DNA of 38,724 bases from Hydrogenophilales bacterium CG_4_10_14_3_um_filter_58_23 (GCA_002784065.1 PFJY01000096.1:1-38724), one strand, 5' to 3'; positions 8,008 through 18,259 are shown, numbered from the stretch's first letter. Notes: a model not told the origin generated them from the letters alone. Made by a program: numbers and translations.

Positions 8008-8696
8008 GCCACATCCTTTTCTGCGGGTTCCAGTGCCTGGCGCAGGGCCAGCATCGCCGCTTCGTCGTAAAATTCGTTATCGGGAATGGCCAGATTTCTT
8101 GCCTGGCCGTACAGCACCCATGGTAGCAAATCCGCACCGAAGTCCGCCAGAGGGGTCAGGCACAGCCGGCTGCCGAACTGCTCCACCAGTTCGGCGCAAA
8201 GGTTGAGATCGGCGTCGTCGGCGATGTCCGCCCCCAGCAGTGCCAGAGAGGCGCCGCGCTCCAGCATCTGGCCAGTCCACCAGCCGGCTTCGGTGCCGCT
8301 GCGGCTGCCGTCGCTTTTCAGCACTTCCCAGGCCGGTTTGGCATAGGAGGGCGTGACGCATCTGAAATCGGCGTTGGAGGTGAAGTCCAGCGCCCAGTTG
8401 ACCTCCATGCGCCGCGCGGGAACCCATACCCCCACCCTCTCGGCGCCAAACTCCCTGCTCAGGGTCTCGATCAGGCTGCCGTCCAGCAGCGCGGCCTCGC
8501 CCGGCAGCACCCGCGCAGCGCCCCGTGCCAGCAACGCGCGGGCGCGTTCCCGCCCGGCGCTGCGCAGCACCACCGAGACGCGGGTCAGATCCTCGGGCAG
8601 ATCATCGCCATCAAACAGAAAAACAGGCTCCGCAAAAGGAACGCCTGCGGGTTTGGCCCAGCGGCGCAGGGTGATTTCCGGTGTGGATTCGTTCAT
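8004..8696 (-). CDS. Unrecognised protein, possibly a HisA-like beta/alpha barrel
   Basis: The 230-residue protein has no signal peptide. The pattern of short hydrophobic strands alternating with helices (SVVLRSAG, GVWVPARR, LALLGADIADDADL, RLCLTPLADFG, LPWVLYG) faintly recalls phosphoribosyl-isomerase (HisA/HisF) barrels, but I see no catalytic Asp pair I can trust, so this is only a guess. The ATG at 8696 overlaps the stop of the upstream DUF309-like gene by one base (TGATG), and its own end overlaps the rhodanese-like gene by 4 nt, so it is firmly part of the reductase operon. Function unknown. Confidence 0.7.
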   Translation of the reverse strand: MNESTPEITLRRWAKPAGVPFAEPVFLFDGDDLPEDLTRVSVVLRSAGRERARALLARGAARVLPGEAALLDGSLIETLSREFGAERVGVWVPARRMEVNWALDFTSNADFRCVTPSYAKPAWEVLKSDGSRSGTEAGWWTGQMLERGASLALLGADIADDADLNLCAELVEQFGSRLCLTPLADFGADLLPWVLYGQARNLAIPDNEFYDEAAMLALRQALEPAEKDVA

Positions 8697-9094
8697 CAAT
8701 TCATTACCTGATAGACAAGTTTATTGAAAACGAAAGGCTGCATGGGGCAGTCGGCATCGTGCTCCAGCCATACCAACTGGGGCAGCAAGGTATTCAGGGT
8801 CTCCAGGACGGGCGCAATCTCCAGCCCGCAGTAAACGGGCAGGAAACGCGGCAGCATGGCCAGGGCATCCTCGGCGAGCAGCGCCGCGCCGTCCTGGTTG
8901 TGGTTCTGGGTGAAATGAAAGGACAGCGCGGCAAATGCCAAGCCTTGCAGGAACTGGGCGTCCGGGTCTTCCTGCCCTTTCGATCGGGTCTGGATCAGGG
9001 TGTTCCAGCGCTCTCCCAGCCAGTCGTGGACAGCGCCGAAATTGTTGGCGTTCCACAGCAACGCCAGTTCGTCCCAGGCGAAGGCAGGGTTCAT
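8696..9094 (-). CDS. DUF309-like helical protein
   Basis: This 132-residue protein resembles DUF309. It has an NNFGAVHDWLGERWN segment in place of the family's N-terminal motif (F..G.Y.EAHE..E..W), followed by QFLQGLAFAALSFHF and a helical repeat region. It lacks the usual HE pair, so it is a divergent member at best. The ATG at 9094 overlaps the TorD-like gene's stop (ATGA). Its place among chaperone-type genes of a molybdoenzyme operon suggests a role in assembly; that is inference from position. Confidence 0.65.
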   Translation of the reverse strand: MNPAFAWDELALLWNANNFGAVHDWLGERWNTLIQTRSKGQEDPDAQFLQGLAFAALSFHFTQNHNQDGAALLAEDALAMLPRFLPVYCGLEIAPVLETLNTLLPQLVWLEHDADCPMQPFVFNKLVYQVMN

Positions 9095-9870
9095 GCATAG
9101 GCCCCGTTTTGGGTTTTGCCGTGCTCGCAGCCGCCGCACACCGGCTCATCGGGATTGAACAACACCTCGATTTCACTTTTCGGCACCACTTCCCGGCCAC
9201 CGTCCACATCGTCCACCCGCACCTTGAGCAGGGCCAGTTCGGCCTCGGCAAAATCGCGCAGCAGGCGGGCAATTTCGCGGTAAAAGGAATGCTCCGTCGC
9301 CCGTGCCAGCAGCGTCGCATAGCCGCGCACCCAGCGCCCCAAGTGGGTGGCCCAGAAACGTTTGACTTCCTTTTCCAGCCGCTTGACGGTAGCCATATCT
9401 CCGCTTTCCAATGCTGCGGCCTGGTTTTCCAGCAGCGCCGCCACGAAGGACAACTCGACCCCGAGCTGGTCCTCGAACACGGCGAATTTACCCGGTTGCA
9501 GCGCGAATCCACAATGCTGATAAATGGCCTTCACATCATGAAATGGTTCCTGCTGAAAACGCCCGGTAAGGCGCGACGATTCCACCGGCGGGCAACCGCC
9601 GGAGGTTGTAAAGAGAGTGGCGTATTCGCAAGCCAAAGTATCCTGAAGCTCGTCCAGGGGGACACCGGTGAAATCGGCATCGAACTGAAAACCCAGGTCA
9701 ACCAGCGCAGCCATGGCTTCCGGCGCACGTAGGGCGGCCAAGTAGTCGCACCCCGGCTCTTCGGCGAAAGCGCCCGCCAGCAACTGATAATAACCGGCGC
9801 GGGCGCGCAATTCCAGAGGGGATAAACTATCTTCCATGGGTTCAATTAAAACTGCATTCTGATTCTGCAT
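9091..9870 (-). CDS. TorD/DmsD-family molybdoenzyme chaperone
   Basis: The 259-residue all-helical protein matches the TorD/DmsD chaperone family: an N-terminal RARAGYYQLLAGAFAEEPG segment, a central EYATLFTTSGG..PPVESS stretch (the E-Y-x-x-L-F signature), and a helical C-terminal half. The C-terminal tail adds CGGCEHGK, a Cys pair not needed for the TorD fold. These chaperones bind the Tat signal of their partner molybdoenzyme and hold it until the cofactor is inserted, which fits the Tat-bearing A subunit immediately upstream. An AGAGGA ribosome binding site precedes the ATG at 9870. It lies 85 nt downstream of the A-subunit gene. Confidence 0.88.
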   Translation of the reverse strand: MQNQNAVLIEPMEDSLSPLELRARAGYYQLLAGAFAEEPGCDYLAALRAPEAMAALVDLGFQFDADFTGVPLDELQDTLACEYATLFTTSGGCPPVESSRLTGRFQQEPFHDVKAIYQHCGFALQPGKFAVFEDQLGVELSFVAALLENQAAALESGDMATVKRLEKEVKRFWATHLGRWVRGYATLLARATEHSFYREIARLLRDFAEAELALLKVRVDDVDGGREVVPKSEIEVLFNPDEPVCGGCEHGKTQNGAYA

Positions 9871-9955
9871 GGTAATCCTCTTAAAAAAACCCGGTCAAGA
9901 AGAAGGGATGAACTTCAAGACCGGGACACTCCGCTTGCTCAGGGGTAAATCAAAC

Positions 9956-12595
9956 TCAATGGCCGCCGCCTTCCTTGTGCTTGACGCTCCCCGGCCCGCC
10001 CCATGAAGCCATTTCCGGATGCATCTTGCGGTGCAGGTCGCCGGTGTAAGCGTAGCGCATGGTTTCCTTGAAGGCTTCCACGTGCTTCTCCCACGAGGCC
10101 TTGACATCGCCGTACTTGTCGTTCGGCCCGGCCTTGGTCACCTTGACCACGGTGTCGTACCAACCTTGGGAGCCGCCGATGGGGTCGGCCACCACCGGGA
10201 TGATCTGGTTGGGATGCACCCCCTTGTCTTCCCACCACACGTTGTTCAGGTCGGGATCATCCTGCGCGCCCCAGGCGCCGCCTTTCTCTGTTTTGAGCTT
10301 GAGCTGGGCCAGGCGTCCGTAGGCCCAGTGGCCGAAGGCAGTGGAAATGGCCGCTACCTTGGGATGTATCCCCTCGAACACGTAGGCCTTGGTGACCAGA
10401 TAGCCCACCGCGCTCTCCACCCGCACCAGGTCGCCGGTCTTGATGCCCAGCTTCTTGCCGGTTTCGGTGTTCAGCCACACCGGGTTGCTGTGCATGATCT
10501 CCGCCAGCCACTTCACTGCCGATGTGCGTGACTGCTTGTGCACGTTGATCTTGTAGGTGGTAAGGATCATTTCATCGTCGCGCATGGTGCGGTGCCAGGG
10601 AATCTGCTTGAAGGTGGGCATGGGATTGAATCCGTATTCCGCCCATTCGTCCACGCGCACGTTGATGATCCGGTCGTGGGTGGGGAAGCCGGCGTAGTTC
10701 TTGCCCTTGCGCTGGACGCCGACGGCCTTGCCGTTCTTCATGATGGCGCCATTCTTTTCCACCACGGCGCCGGTCATGTCGGCAGCGGACAATTCCTTCT
10801 TGTGCAGGCCGTATTCCGGCTGGATTTCGCGTCCGGTCTTGTCCACGATCTTGCCGGTGGCCGGGTCGAGCTTGCCATAGATCGGCCATACCCCGTGCTT
10901 CTTGAGGAAGTTCAGCCCACCCGCTTCTTTCAGGCCCGGGACGTTGTCGAAGTGGTGGCGCATGTAGTCCTCGCCGTCCTTGAAGTCCCAGTATTTTTTC
11001 ATGCCGCGCTTGCCGTCCGGGTCCAGCTTGTGAATGATGTCGCGCATCATGATGCGGTTCTCGCGCGATTCGCCCAGCGACTTGATCACCGGCTGGCGGA
11101 TACCCAGCCACGGCCACAGGGAGTTGGGCATGGACTCAGGCTCCCAGCGTTCCAAATAGGGACAGTCGGGCAGAATAATGTCCGCCAGCGTCGCTTCCTC
11201 GCCCATGAATGGGGTCATGCAAACATAGAACGGGATCAGCTTCTCGTCACGGTACAGCTTGCCCCACACTGCGTCAGACCCTGGATTGGTGTACACCGCA
11301 TTGTCCTGGTAGGAGAAATAGACGTTGATCTTCTGCTTGCCCTCGGCGATCCAGAACGGCGTCAGATGGCTCACCTTGTGGTGTGCCAAAGGATAATCCG
11401 GATGATCGGCGATCCATGACGGCTTGGCCGGCTTGGGCGGTTCCGGTTGCGGCTGTGGCCAGCCCATGCCGCGCGGCATGCAGTAGCCGCCGCGCACTTC
11501 GATGTTGCCGGTCATGATCGGCAGCATCATGGTGGCTTTCTCGTTATAAGAACCATACAGGTGCTTGGCCGGACCGCGATAGGTATAAGTCGTCGCGGGC
11601 TTGGTGGTAGCAAATTCGCGCGCGATGCGCTCGATCGTCGCCGCCGGCACGCCGGACAGCTTCTCCGCCCATTCCGGCGTGAACTGCTGGTAATGCTCTT
11701 TCAGTTCCGCCACCGTGACGTTGGTCCAGGTTTCGATGAAATCGGAATCCTGCAGATCGTCTCGCAGGATGACGTGGCCCAGTGCCAGAGCCACCGCGCC
11801 GTCGGTGCCGGGAAACACCGGTATCCACTCGTCCGAACGCCCGGCGGTGTTTGACAAGCGCACATCGAAGGTCACCAGCTTGGCCTTGTTGTCCGCCATG
11901 CCATCGGCTAGACGCTGGGAGTAAGGGTTGTGGAAATAGGCCGCTTCCATGATGTTGGAGCCGAAATTGAGGATGTATTTGGCATTCGCGAAATCCGGGG
12001 TTTCGATGTCCGGCCCCCAGGTCGGCTCCATGCCGACCTTCTTGGAGGACTCGCACACCGAGGTATGGTTCATGACGGTGGCGGATCCCAAAGTATTCAT
12101 GAAGCGGTCGACGACGCCGCCGGAGCGGTTGCGGCCGTACTTCAGCATGATGGAGTTGGGGTCTTGCTTGAGCGCGGCATCCAGCTTCTGGGCGATCTCG
12201 GTCAGCGCCTCGTCCCAGGTGATGCGCTTCCACTTGCCTTCGCCGCGTGCGCCCACCCGCTTCAGGGGGTAGAGAATGCGATCCGGGTCATAGCTGTACC
12301 ACATGCCGGAGTTGCCCTTGGCGCACAGCCGGCCACGCGTGGATACGTGCTCCGGGTTGCCTTCCAGCTTGACGATGCGACCGTTTTCCACATAGGCCAA
12401 GGCACCGTCCTGGATGTTGCAGACGTGGCAGGTAATGGGAATCGCCTTGCGCTCGGAGTAGCCAACCGGGTTGAAATCCTTTCCTCCCAATTCGGTCTCC
12501 ATGGCGCGCAGCAGCTTCGGCGAAGCCGCCGCAGCGGCTGTAGTAGCGGCGCTGGCCTGGAGGAAGGCGCGGCGCGTGATTTTGAAATTCAACAT
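9956..12595 (-). CDS. Molybdopterin oxidoreductase, catalytic A subunit (Psr/Phs/Ttr/Arr-type)
   Basis: This 879-residue Mo-bisMGD enzyme of the DMSO reductase family begins with a twin-arginine signal (TRRAFLQASAA), so it is exported folded. The N-terminal Fe-S motif is Cys56-x2-Cys59-x3-Asp63-x27-Cys91. The spacing is that of the Psr/Phs family, but Asp replaces the third Cys. The likely Mo ligand is Cys181 in HTSVCESSKK. Later landmarks are FGSNIMEAAYF, the ADIILPDCPYLERWE region and a C-terminal dinucleotide-binding domain (GIKTGDLVRVESAVGYL). With B and C subunits it would form a membrane complex with a periplasmic active site. The substrate is unknown; polysulfide, thiosulfate, tetrathionate or arsenic compounds are candidates. 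An AGGGAG ribosome binding site precedes the start. Confidence 0.93.
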   Translation of the reverse strand: MLNFKITRRAFLQASAATTAAAAASPKLLRAMETELGGKDFNPVGYSERKAIPITCHVCNIQDGALAYVENGRIVKLEGNPEHVSTRGRLCAKGNSGMWYSYDPDRILYPLKRVGARGEGKWKRITWDEALTEIAQKLDAALKQDPNSIMLKYGRNRSGGVVDRFMNTLGSATVMNHTSVCESSKKVGMEPTWGPDIETPDFANAKYILNFGSNIMEAAYFHNPYSQRLADGMADNKAKLVTFDVRLSNTAGRSDEWIPVFPGTDGAVALALGHVILRDDLQDSDFIETWTNVTVAELKEHYQQFTPEWAEKLSGVPAATIERIAREFATTKPATTYTYRGPAKHLYGSYNEKATMMLPIMTGNIEVRGGYCMPRGMGWPQPQPEPPKPAKPSWIADHPDYPLAHHKVSHLTPFWIAEGKQKINVYFSYQDNAVYTNPGSDAVWGKLYRDEKLIPFYVCMTPFMGEEATLADIILPDCPYLERWEPESMPNSLWPWLGIRQPVIKSLGESRENRIMMRDIIHKLDPDGKRGMKKYWDFKDGEDYMRHHFDNVPGLKEAGGLNFLKKHGVWPIYGKLDPATGKIVDKTGREIQPEYGLHKKELSAADMTGAVVEKNGAIMKNGKAVGVQRKGKNYAGFPTHDRIINVRVDEWAEYGFNPMPTFKQIPWHRTMRDDEMILTTYKINVHKQSRTSAVKWLAEIMHSNPVWLNTETGKKLGIKTGDLVRVESAVGYLVTKAYVFEGIHPKVAAISTAFGHWAYGRLAQLKLKTEKGGAWGAQDDPDLNNVWWEDKGVHPNQIIPVVADPIGGSQGWYDTVVKVTKAGPNDKYGDVKASWEKHVEAFKETMRYAYTGDLHRKMHPEMASWGGPGSVKHKEGGGH

Positions 12596-12614
12596 GGTTT
12601 GGTCTCCCTAATCT

Positions 12615-13472
12615 TTAGAAATAGGTCTGGACGATCTGGCCACCGACCAGAATCGAATAACGCAATGCCATTCCGCCCACCAGAATCAGCACTGCGGCGA
12701 TCATCATGCCCTGTTGCTGCTTTCCGAAAGGCGCGAGCAGCAGTGCGATCGGCGCCGCCGTACCGAGCAGCATGCCGACGCCGATAAAAATCGTGCCGAG
12801 CGTACCGGTGGTCATGAACATGAAGGTGAGTTCCTGCCCCACGCCGCCGTAGGCCGTGGTGCCGAGCAGTGACACCAGCATGACGCCCACCGCACCGGCC
12901 GACCAGAGCATGAATCGACGCAGCATGGCGAGCAGTTTCTCGTGCGTCCCCGCCAGAAAAGACGCTACCGCCGCGCCGGATAGCAGGGACATGGCCACGA
13001 ACAATATCGGCATCAATGGCGTGTTCCACACCGGACGGTTCTGGTGCACGGTGAGATCAAAGCCGGTGTAGACCGGCAAGCCCAAGGCCAGGATTGAACC
13101 CAGCACTGCCAGGCGCCGGCTGTCGGTTTCGTCGTTCTTGCGCATCATCCAGTAATAAGCCGCCGATACCGCGCCAAACGAGAGCAAATTCATTCCGCCC
13201 CAAGCCAGCGGCGAAGTGAAGTTGAGGTAGGACGGATTGAGCATGTTGAGGAATCGCAGCGGCTGGGACAGGTCGACGATCAGCAGCAACCCGCCCACCA
13301 CCATCAGCGCGAAGGAGACATAGAAGGCGCTCTTGCGCAGCGGCTCGAATTCCTGGCGGAACCAGGAGAGCATGGAAAAGAAAAACAGCGCCGAAGAAAT
13401 GCCGATGACGAAGAAATAGATCGAATACGTGCTCGACCACGGCATGTGATGAAAGATATTAAAGTCACCCAT
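12615..13472 (-). CDS. NrfD/PsrC-type membrane anchor subunit
   Basis: The 285-residue integral membrane protein has about eight hydrophobic helices and matches the NrfD/PsrC family. Recognisable stretches are IYFFVIGISSALFFFSML at helix 1, SQPLRFLNML after helix 2, and SPLAWGGMNLL in helix 3. NrfD-type subunits anchor the A and B subunits and exchange electrons with the quinone pool. It lies 9 nt downstream of the B subunit gene and 19 nt upstream of the A subunit gene. A TAGGAGC ribosome binding site precedes the ATG. The gene order B-C-A differs from the more usual A-B-C of psr/phs operons. Confidence 0.92.
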   Translation of the reverse strand: MGDFNIFHHMPWSSTYSIYFFVIGISSALFFFSMLSWFRQEFEPLRKSAFYVSFALMVVGGLLLIVDLSQPLRFLNMLNPSYLNFTSPLAWGGMNLLSFGAVSAAYYWMMRKNDETDSRRLAVLGSILALGLPVYTGFDLTVHQNRPVWNTPLMPILFVAMSLLSGAAVASFLAGTHEKLLAMLRRFMLWSAGAVGVMLVSLLGTTAYGGVGQELTFMFMTTGTLGTIFIGVGMLLGTAAPIALLLAPFGKQQQGMMIAAVLILVGGMALRYSILVGGQIVQTYF

Positions 13473-13481
13473 GATTTGCTC

Positions 13482-14189
13482 CTATCCCTTGTGGTTTTTG
13501 TTGAAAGCCCGCCTATCCTCTTCCAGCACATCGAGCGGGTTGTAGATCGCGCGGCTGGGCTCGGAAAGGTTGCGGTCCACGCCGATGTAGAACACGTGCG
13601 GCTTGGTGCCTTCCTCGGGACGCAACACCTGAGTCGGCAAGGTGGACACCAGTTTCGACACCTCGCTGCTGGGGTCGTTGATGTCGCCGAAAATTCGCGC
13701 CCGACCGATACAGGTCACGACGCACGCCGGCGCCAGCCCCTGTGTTACCCGATGGTGACAGAAGGTGCACTTGTCCACCACGTGGGTGATGTCGGTATAG
13801 GTGCGGCTCTTGGGTAGCATGAATCGGGCGTTGTAGGGGCAGGACGCCATGCAGGCCTTGCAGCCGATGCAGCGGTCATAGTGCTGAAGCACAAAACCGC
13901 CGTCTTCCACTTTATAAGTGGCCCCCACCGGACAGGAACGCACACAGGGCGGATCGTCGCAGTGGTTGCACAGGCGCGGCATGAAATGCTTGCGCACGGT
14001 GGGATAGACACCCACCACCTTGTATGGCACCCAGGTTCTGAACACGCCCAGAGGCACGTCGAATTCTGCCTTGCACGCAGTCATGCAGGCATCGCAGCCG
14101 ATGCAGCGGCGCAGGTCGATCACCATGGCATACCGCTTCAGGCCCGGCTTTCCCCTAGTTTCGATTGATGAAGTTCGCAATTCGCTCAT
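13482..14189 (-). CDS. Four-cluster [4Fe-4S] electron-transfer B subunit (PsrB/PhsB/TtrB-like)
   Basis: The 235-residue protein has the sixteen cysteines of four [4Fe-4S] clusters in the standard order: CIGCDACMTAC (from Cys29), CNHCDDPPCVRSCP, CIGCKACMASCP and CTFCHHRVTQGLAPACVVTC. It passes electrons between the A subunit and the membrane subunit. No Tat signal is visible, so it is presumably exported with A, as in other Psr-type enzymes. The start at 14189 has an AGGAGGAGA ribosome binding site. This is the first gene of the nine-gene operon, about 100 nt downstream of the sigma54 promoter. Confidence 0.93.
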   Translation of the reverse strand: MSELRTSSIETRGKPGLKRYAMVIDLRRCIGCDACMTACKAEFDVPLGVFRTWVPYKVVGVYPTVRKHFMPRLCNHCDDPPCVRSCPVGATYKVEDGGFVLQHYDRCIGCKACMASCPYNARFMLPKSRTYTDITHVVDKCTFCHHRVTQGLAPACVVTCIGRARIFGDINDPSSEVSKLVSTLPTQVLRPEEGTKPHVFYIGVDRNLSEPSRAIYNPLDVLEEDRRAFNKNHKG

Positions 14190-14291
14190 GAGCGCATCTC
14201 CTCCTATTGTGTTTGGCAAACAGCGCTTTGTGCCGTTGTGCCCGATGTCCCGCCGCAAACAGAAAACCAGCTTGCAGCTAACAAGGTTTCA

Positions 14292-14306
14292 GCAATAGCT
14301 GTGCCA
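14292..14306 (-). promoter_or_regulatory. Sigma54 (-24/-12) promoter of the reductase operon
   Basis: On the minus strand the sequence is TGGCAC-AGCTA-TTGC, an exact match to the sigma54 consensus TGGCAC-N5-TTGC, flanked by consensus-like C and T. It points at the B-subunit gene, predicting a transcript start near 14280 and a leader of about 90 nt. The adjacent divergent operon encodes a sigma54-dependent activator, which makes this the obvious control point. The 310-bp gap between the two operons also contains the repeats listed next. Confidence 0.88.
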
Positions 14307-14370
14307 GGTTAGCTTATGTTAAGACAATCAATCAGATATTGACTGGAATGCGTTCTGGCACTTCATTCAT

Positions 14371-14470
14371 TGTTACCTCCTGGTAATAACAATTCCCCTG
14401 TTACCGGCAGCGGCATTACCAAACAGTAACACCACTCACCTGTTTATCGCGCCGGGCAATTTGCGTTACA
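14371..14470. promoter_or_regulatory. Cluster of GTTACC-type half-sites, candidate activator binding sites
   Basis: Six copies of a GTTACC-like hexamer lie 64-165 bp upstream of the -24 element. They are GTTACC at 14372 and 14400, ATTACC at 14415, its reverse complement GGTAAT at 14382, GTAACA at 14426 and GTTACA at 14465. The first two form the inverted pair TGTTACC-tcct-GGTAATAACA. Placement and dyad character fit an enhancer for an NtrC-type protein; assignment to the adjacent regulator is inference. Confidence 0.5.
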
Positions 14471-14499
14471 CTCAACATCACGATAAGGAGGTATTTCAG

Positions 14500-15351
14500 G
14501 TGCGATTGAGGATGCGGTGGCTGGTGCTGTGCTGGGCCTTGTTGATGGCCGCGAACACGTGGGCTGCGCAAGCGCCCACCCCGATCCGGATCGGACTGAC
14601 GCCGGTCTTCCTCGACGACCAGACCGCCTTCGTCAATACCTGGAGGGTGTACCTGGAAAGCCGTCTGAAGCGACCAGTGGTGTTTGTCCAGCGCGCCAGC
14701 TACCGGGAAATCACCGACCTCATGCGCAGCGGCAAGCTGGATTTTGCCTGGCTGTGCGGCTATCCTTACGTGCGCAACAAACAGTTCATAAATCTGCTGG
14801 CGGTGCCAGTGTATCGGGGTAAACCGGTCTACCACTCTTACCTGATCGTTCCCGCCTCGGACCGGCAAACCCGCTCTATCGCGGATTTAAGGGGCAAGGT
14901 ATTTGCCTTTTCAGACCCCGATTCCAATTCCGGTTACCTGGCGCCCGCCCATGATTTGTATCTGTTGCAGGAAAGGCCCAACACCTTCTTCAGCAAGACC
15001 TTTTACACCTGGTCCCACCGCAAGGTAGTGGAGGCAGTGGCTGCTGGCCTAGCCCAGGGTGGCGCGGTGGACGGTTACATCTGGGATATGCTGGCGTTGC
15101 AGCATCCCGAACTGACGGCGCAAACCCGCGTCGTCAGCGAATCGGCGGAATTCGGCTTCCCGCCCTTTGTGGCGGGGAAAGCGGTCGCGCCGGCGGATAC
15201 GGCAGCATTGCGCAAGGCACTGATTGCCATGACGCAGGACGAGGAAGGACAAAAACTGTTGCGCAACCTGCACCTGGATGGCTTCGTGGCGGGCGACGAT
15301 CACCTGTTCGACGGCATCATTCGGATGATGCGCGCCATCGCGGACAAGTGA
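14500..15351 (+). CDS. PhnD-like periplasmic ligand-binding protein, probable sensor component
   Basis: The 283-residue protein has a signal peptide (WLVLCWALLMAANTWA) and a PhnD/SsuA-type binding-protein fold: RIGLTPVFLDD at the mature N-terminus, SGKLDFAWLCGYPYV in the ligand cleft region with Cys86, and SDPDSNSGYLAP later. The start is a GTG at 14500 because AAGGAGG lies 8 nt upstream; ATG 14512 is the alternative. No transporter genes accompany it. It is followed after 1 nt by a histidine kinase gene, so it probably presents its ligand to the kinase, as AioX does for AioS. The ligand, perhaps an oxyanion of S or As, is not determined by sequence. Confidence 0.87.
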   Translation: MRLRMRWLVLCWALLMAANTWAAQAPTPIRIGLTPVFLDDQTAFVNTWRVYLESRLKRPVVFVQRASYREITDLMRSGKLDFAWLCGYPYVRNKQFINLLAVPVYRGKPVYHSYLIVPASDRQTRSIADLRGKVFAFSDPDSNSGYLAPAHDLYLLQERPNTFFSKTFYTWSHRKVVEAVAAGLAQGGAVDGYIWDMLALQHPELTAQTRVVSESAEFGFPPFVAGKAVAPADTAALRKALIAMTQDEEGQKLLRNLHLDGFVAGDDHLFDGIIRMMRAIADK

Positions 15352-15352
15352 C

Positions 15353-16797
15353 GTGTTCCGCGACCTCAGCTTCCGCTACAAGATCCCCCTGCGCGGCAGC
15401 GTGCTGGTGGTCTTCACCGCGCTGGTAGTCACCGCCTCGCTGATGTTCCGTGCCTACGACGACCTCAAGCGGGACGTGCTGCTGAATTCCGCCAGCATGG
15501 GGCGGGTACTGGCCCACACGATCACCCCGACCATCGTGCACGACGATGTATGGCGCGCCTATGAAATCATCAATTCACCGTTCCAGGCTACCCCGGATGC
15601 GAACCTCAATCAGGCGGAAGAAATCCTGGTGCTGGATGCGCGCCAGCAGGTTTACGTTTCCACCCACCCCAAGCAATACCCCATGCTTTCCGACCCGGCC
15701 CGCGTCAGCCCGGACCTCGCCCGTCTGCAGCAGGCGATCGTAGATTATCGCGGCACCGAGCCGAAATCGATCGAACTGGCCGGATCGGACAAATTCTACA
15801 TGGTAACCCCCATCATTTCCGATGGCGTGGCACTCGGCTCCCTGGTGATGGGATATTCCAGGTCGATGTTCCTGCCGCGCTTCTACGACATCGCCCGTCG
15901 CGCCATCATCATGACACTGCTGGTGCTGGCCGTGCTGTTGCCGATGAATTGGTACTGGGCCTGGCGCATGGCGGCGCCCCTGACCCAACTGGCGAGATGC
16001 ATGGGCAGGGTGGGGCAAACCCTGCCCGACGACCTGGAATGCAACCTGTATGAATCCAGGGACGAGATCGGCCAGGTCGGCATGGCTTTCAAACGCATGA
16101 TGGGCGAGCTGAAGGACAGGGAAAACCTGGAAAAGCAGATGTTCTTTTCCGAGCGGCTGGCGGCGGTGGGACGTCTGGCGGCGGGCATCGCCCACGAGAT
16201 CAACAATCCCCTGGGCGGCATGCTGAATGCGATCAGCACCTTCAAAAAGCATGACAACGCCGACCCCCAGACCGCGAAAACCATCTCGCTGCTGGAACGG
16301 GGCCTGCTCCAGATCAAGGACATCATCGCCGCCCTGCTGGTAGAGGCCAAATTCCAGAGCCATCCTCTCACCGTGCAGGACCTCGAGGATACCCGCACCC
16401 TGGTGCTGCCCGATGCCCACAGGAAAGCGGCAAAACTGGCGTGGGAGAATGACATTCTGGACACCCTGCCGCTGCCTTCGACCCTGGTGAGGCAAATCCT
16501 GATCAACCTGCTGCTTAACGCGATTCAGGCGGTGAAACCGCAGGGGCGCGTGCACTGCCATATTTACCGCGACAGTGACAGCCTGACTTTGTTGATCGAG
16601 AACGATGGCAAGCATATTGCGACCGAACAACTGGCATACCTGTTCGAGCCGTTCGCCTCCGGCCGCGAGGGAGGACACGGCCTGGGATTATGGGTCACCT
16701 ACCAGATCGTGCAACAACTGAAAGGAGAAATCGCAGTGCAAAGCCAGCCTGGGGAAACCCGCTTCATCGTGACCTTGCCGCTAGTGGAGCAGACGGC

Positions 16798-16801
<4 letters not shown>
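15353..16801 (+). CDS. Membrane histidine kinase of a three-component system
   Basis: The 482-residue sensor kinase starts at a GTG one base after the binding-protein stop codon. It has helix 1 at about 14-34, a periplasmic sensor region of about 150 residues, helix 2 at about 185-207 (IIMTLLVLAVLLPMNWYW), a HAMP region, and a short coiled segment. The H-box is AAGIAHEINNPLGGML (phospho-acceptor His), and the ATPase domain has an N-box LINLLLNAIQAV and a G-box GHGLGLW. The kinase core is of the NtrB-like type usually paired with sigma54 activators. It overlaps the response-regulator gene by 4 nt. Confidence 0.92.
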
Positions 16802-18150
<1,349 letters not shown>

Positions 18151-18259
18151 TCGATGCGCCTTTAACAATTGTCATCGATGTTGACCTGAACTCAATGATG
18201 GCTCCACAACGCCATAGGCGAGCGCCTAACTTCACCCCGTCAGCCCGGCTGCAAGCAAC

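Noticed and set aside
14356-14372. TGGCAC on the plus strand as a second sigma54 promoter for the sensor operon
   Set aside because: The -12 position reads TCAT rather than TTGC at the required spacing.
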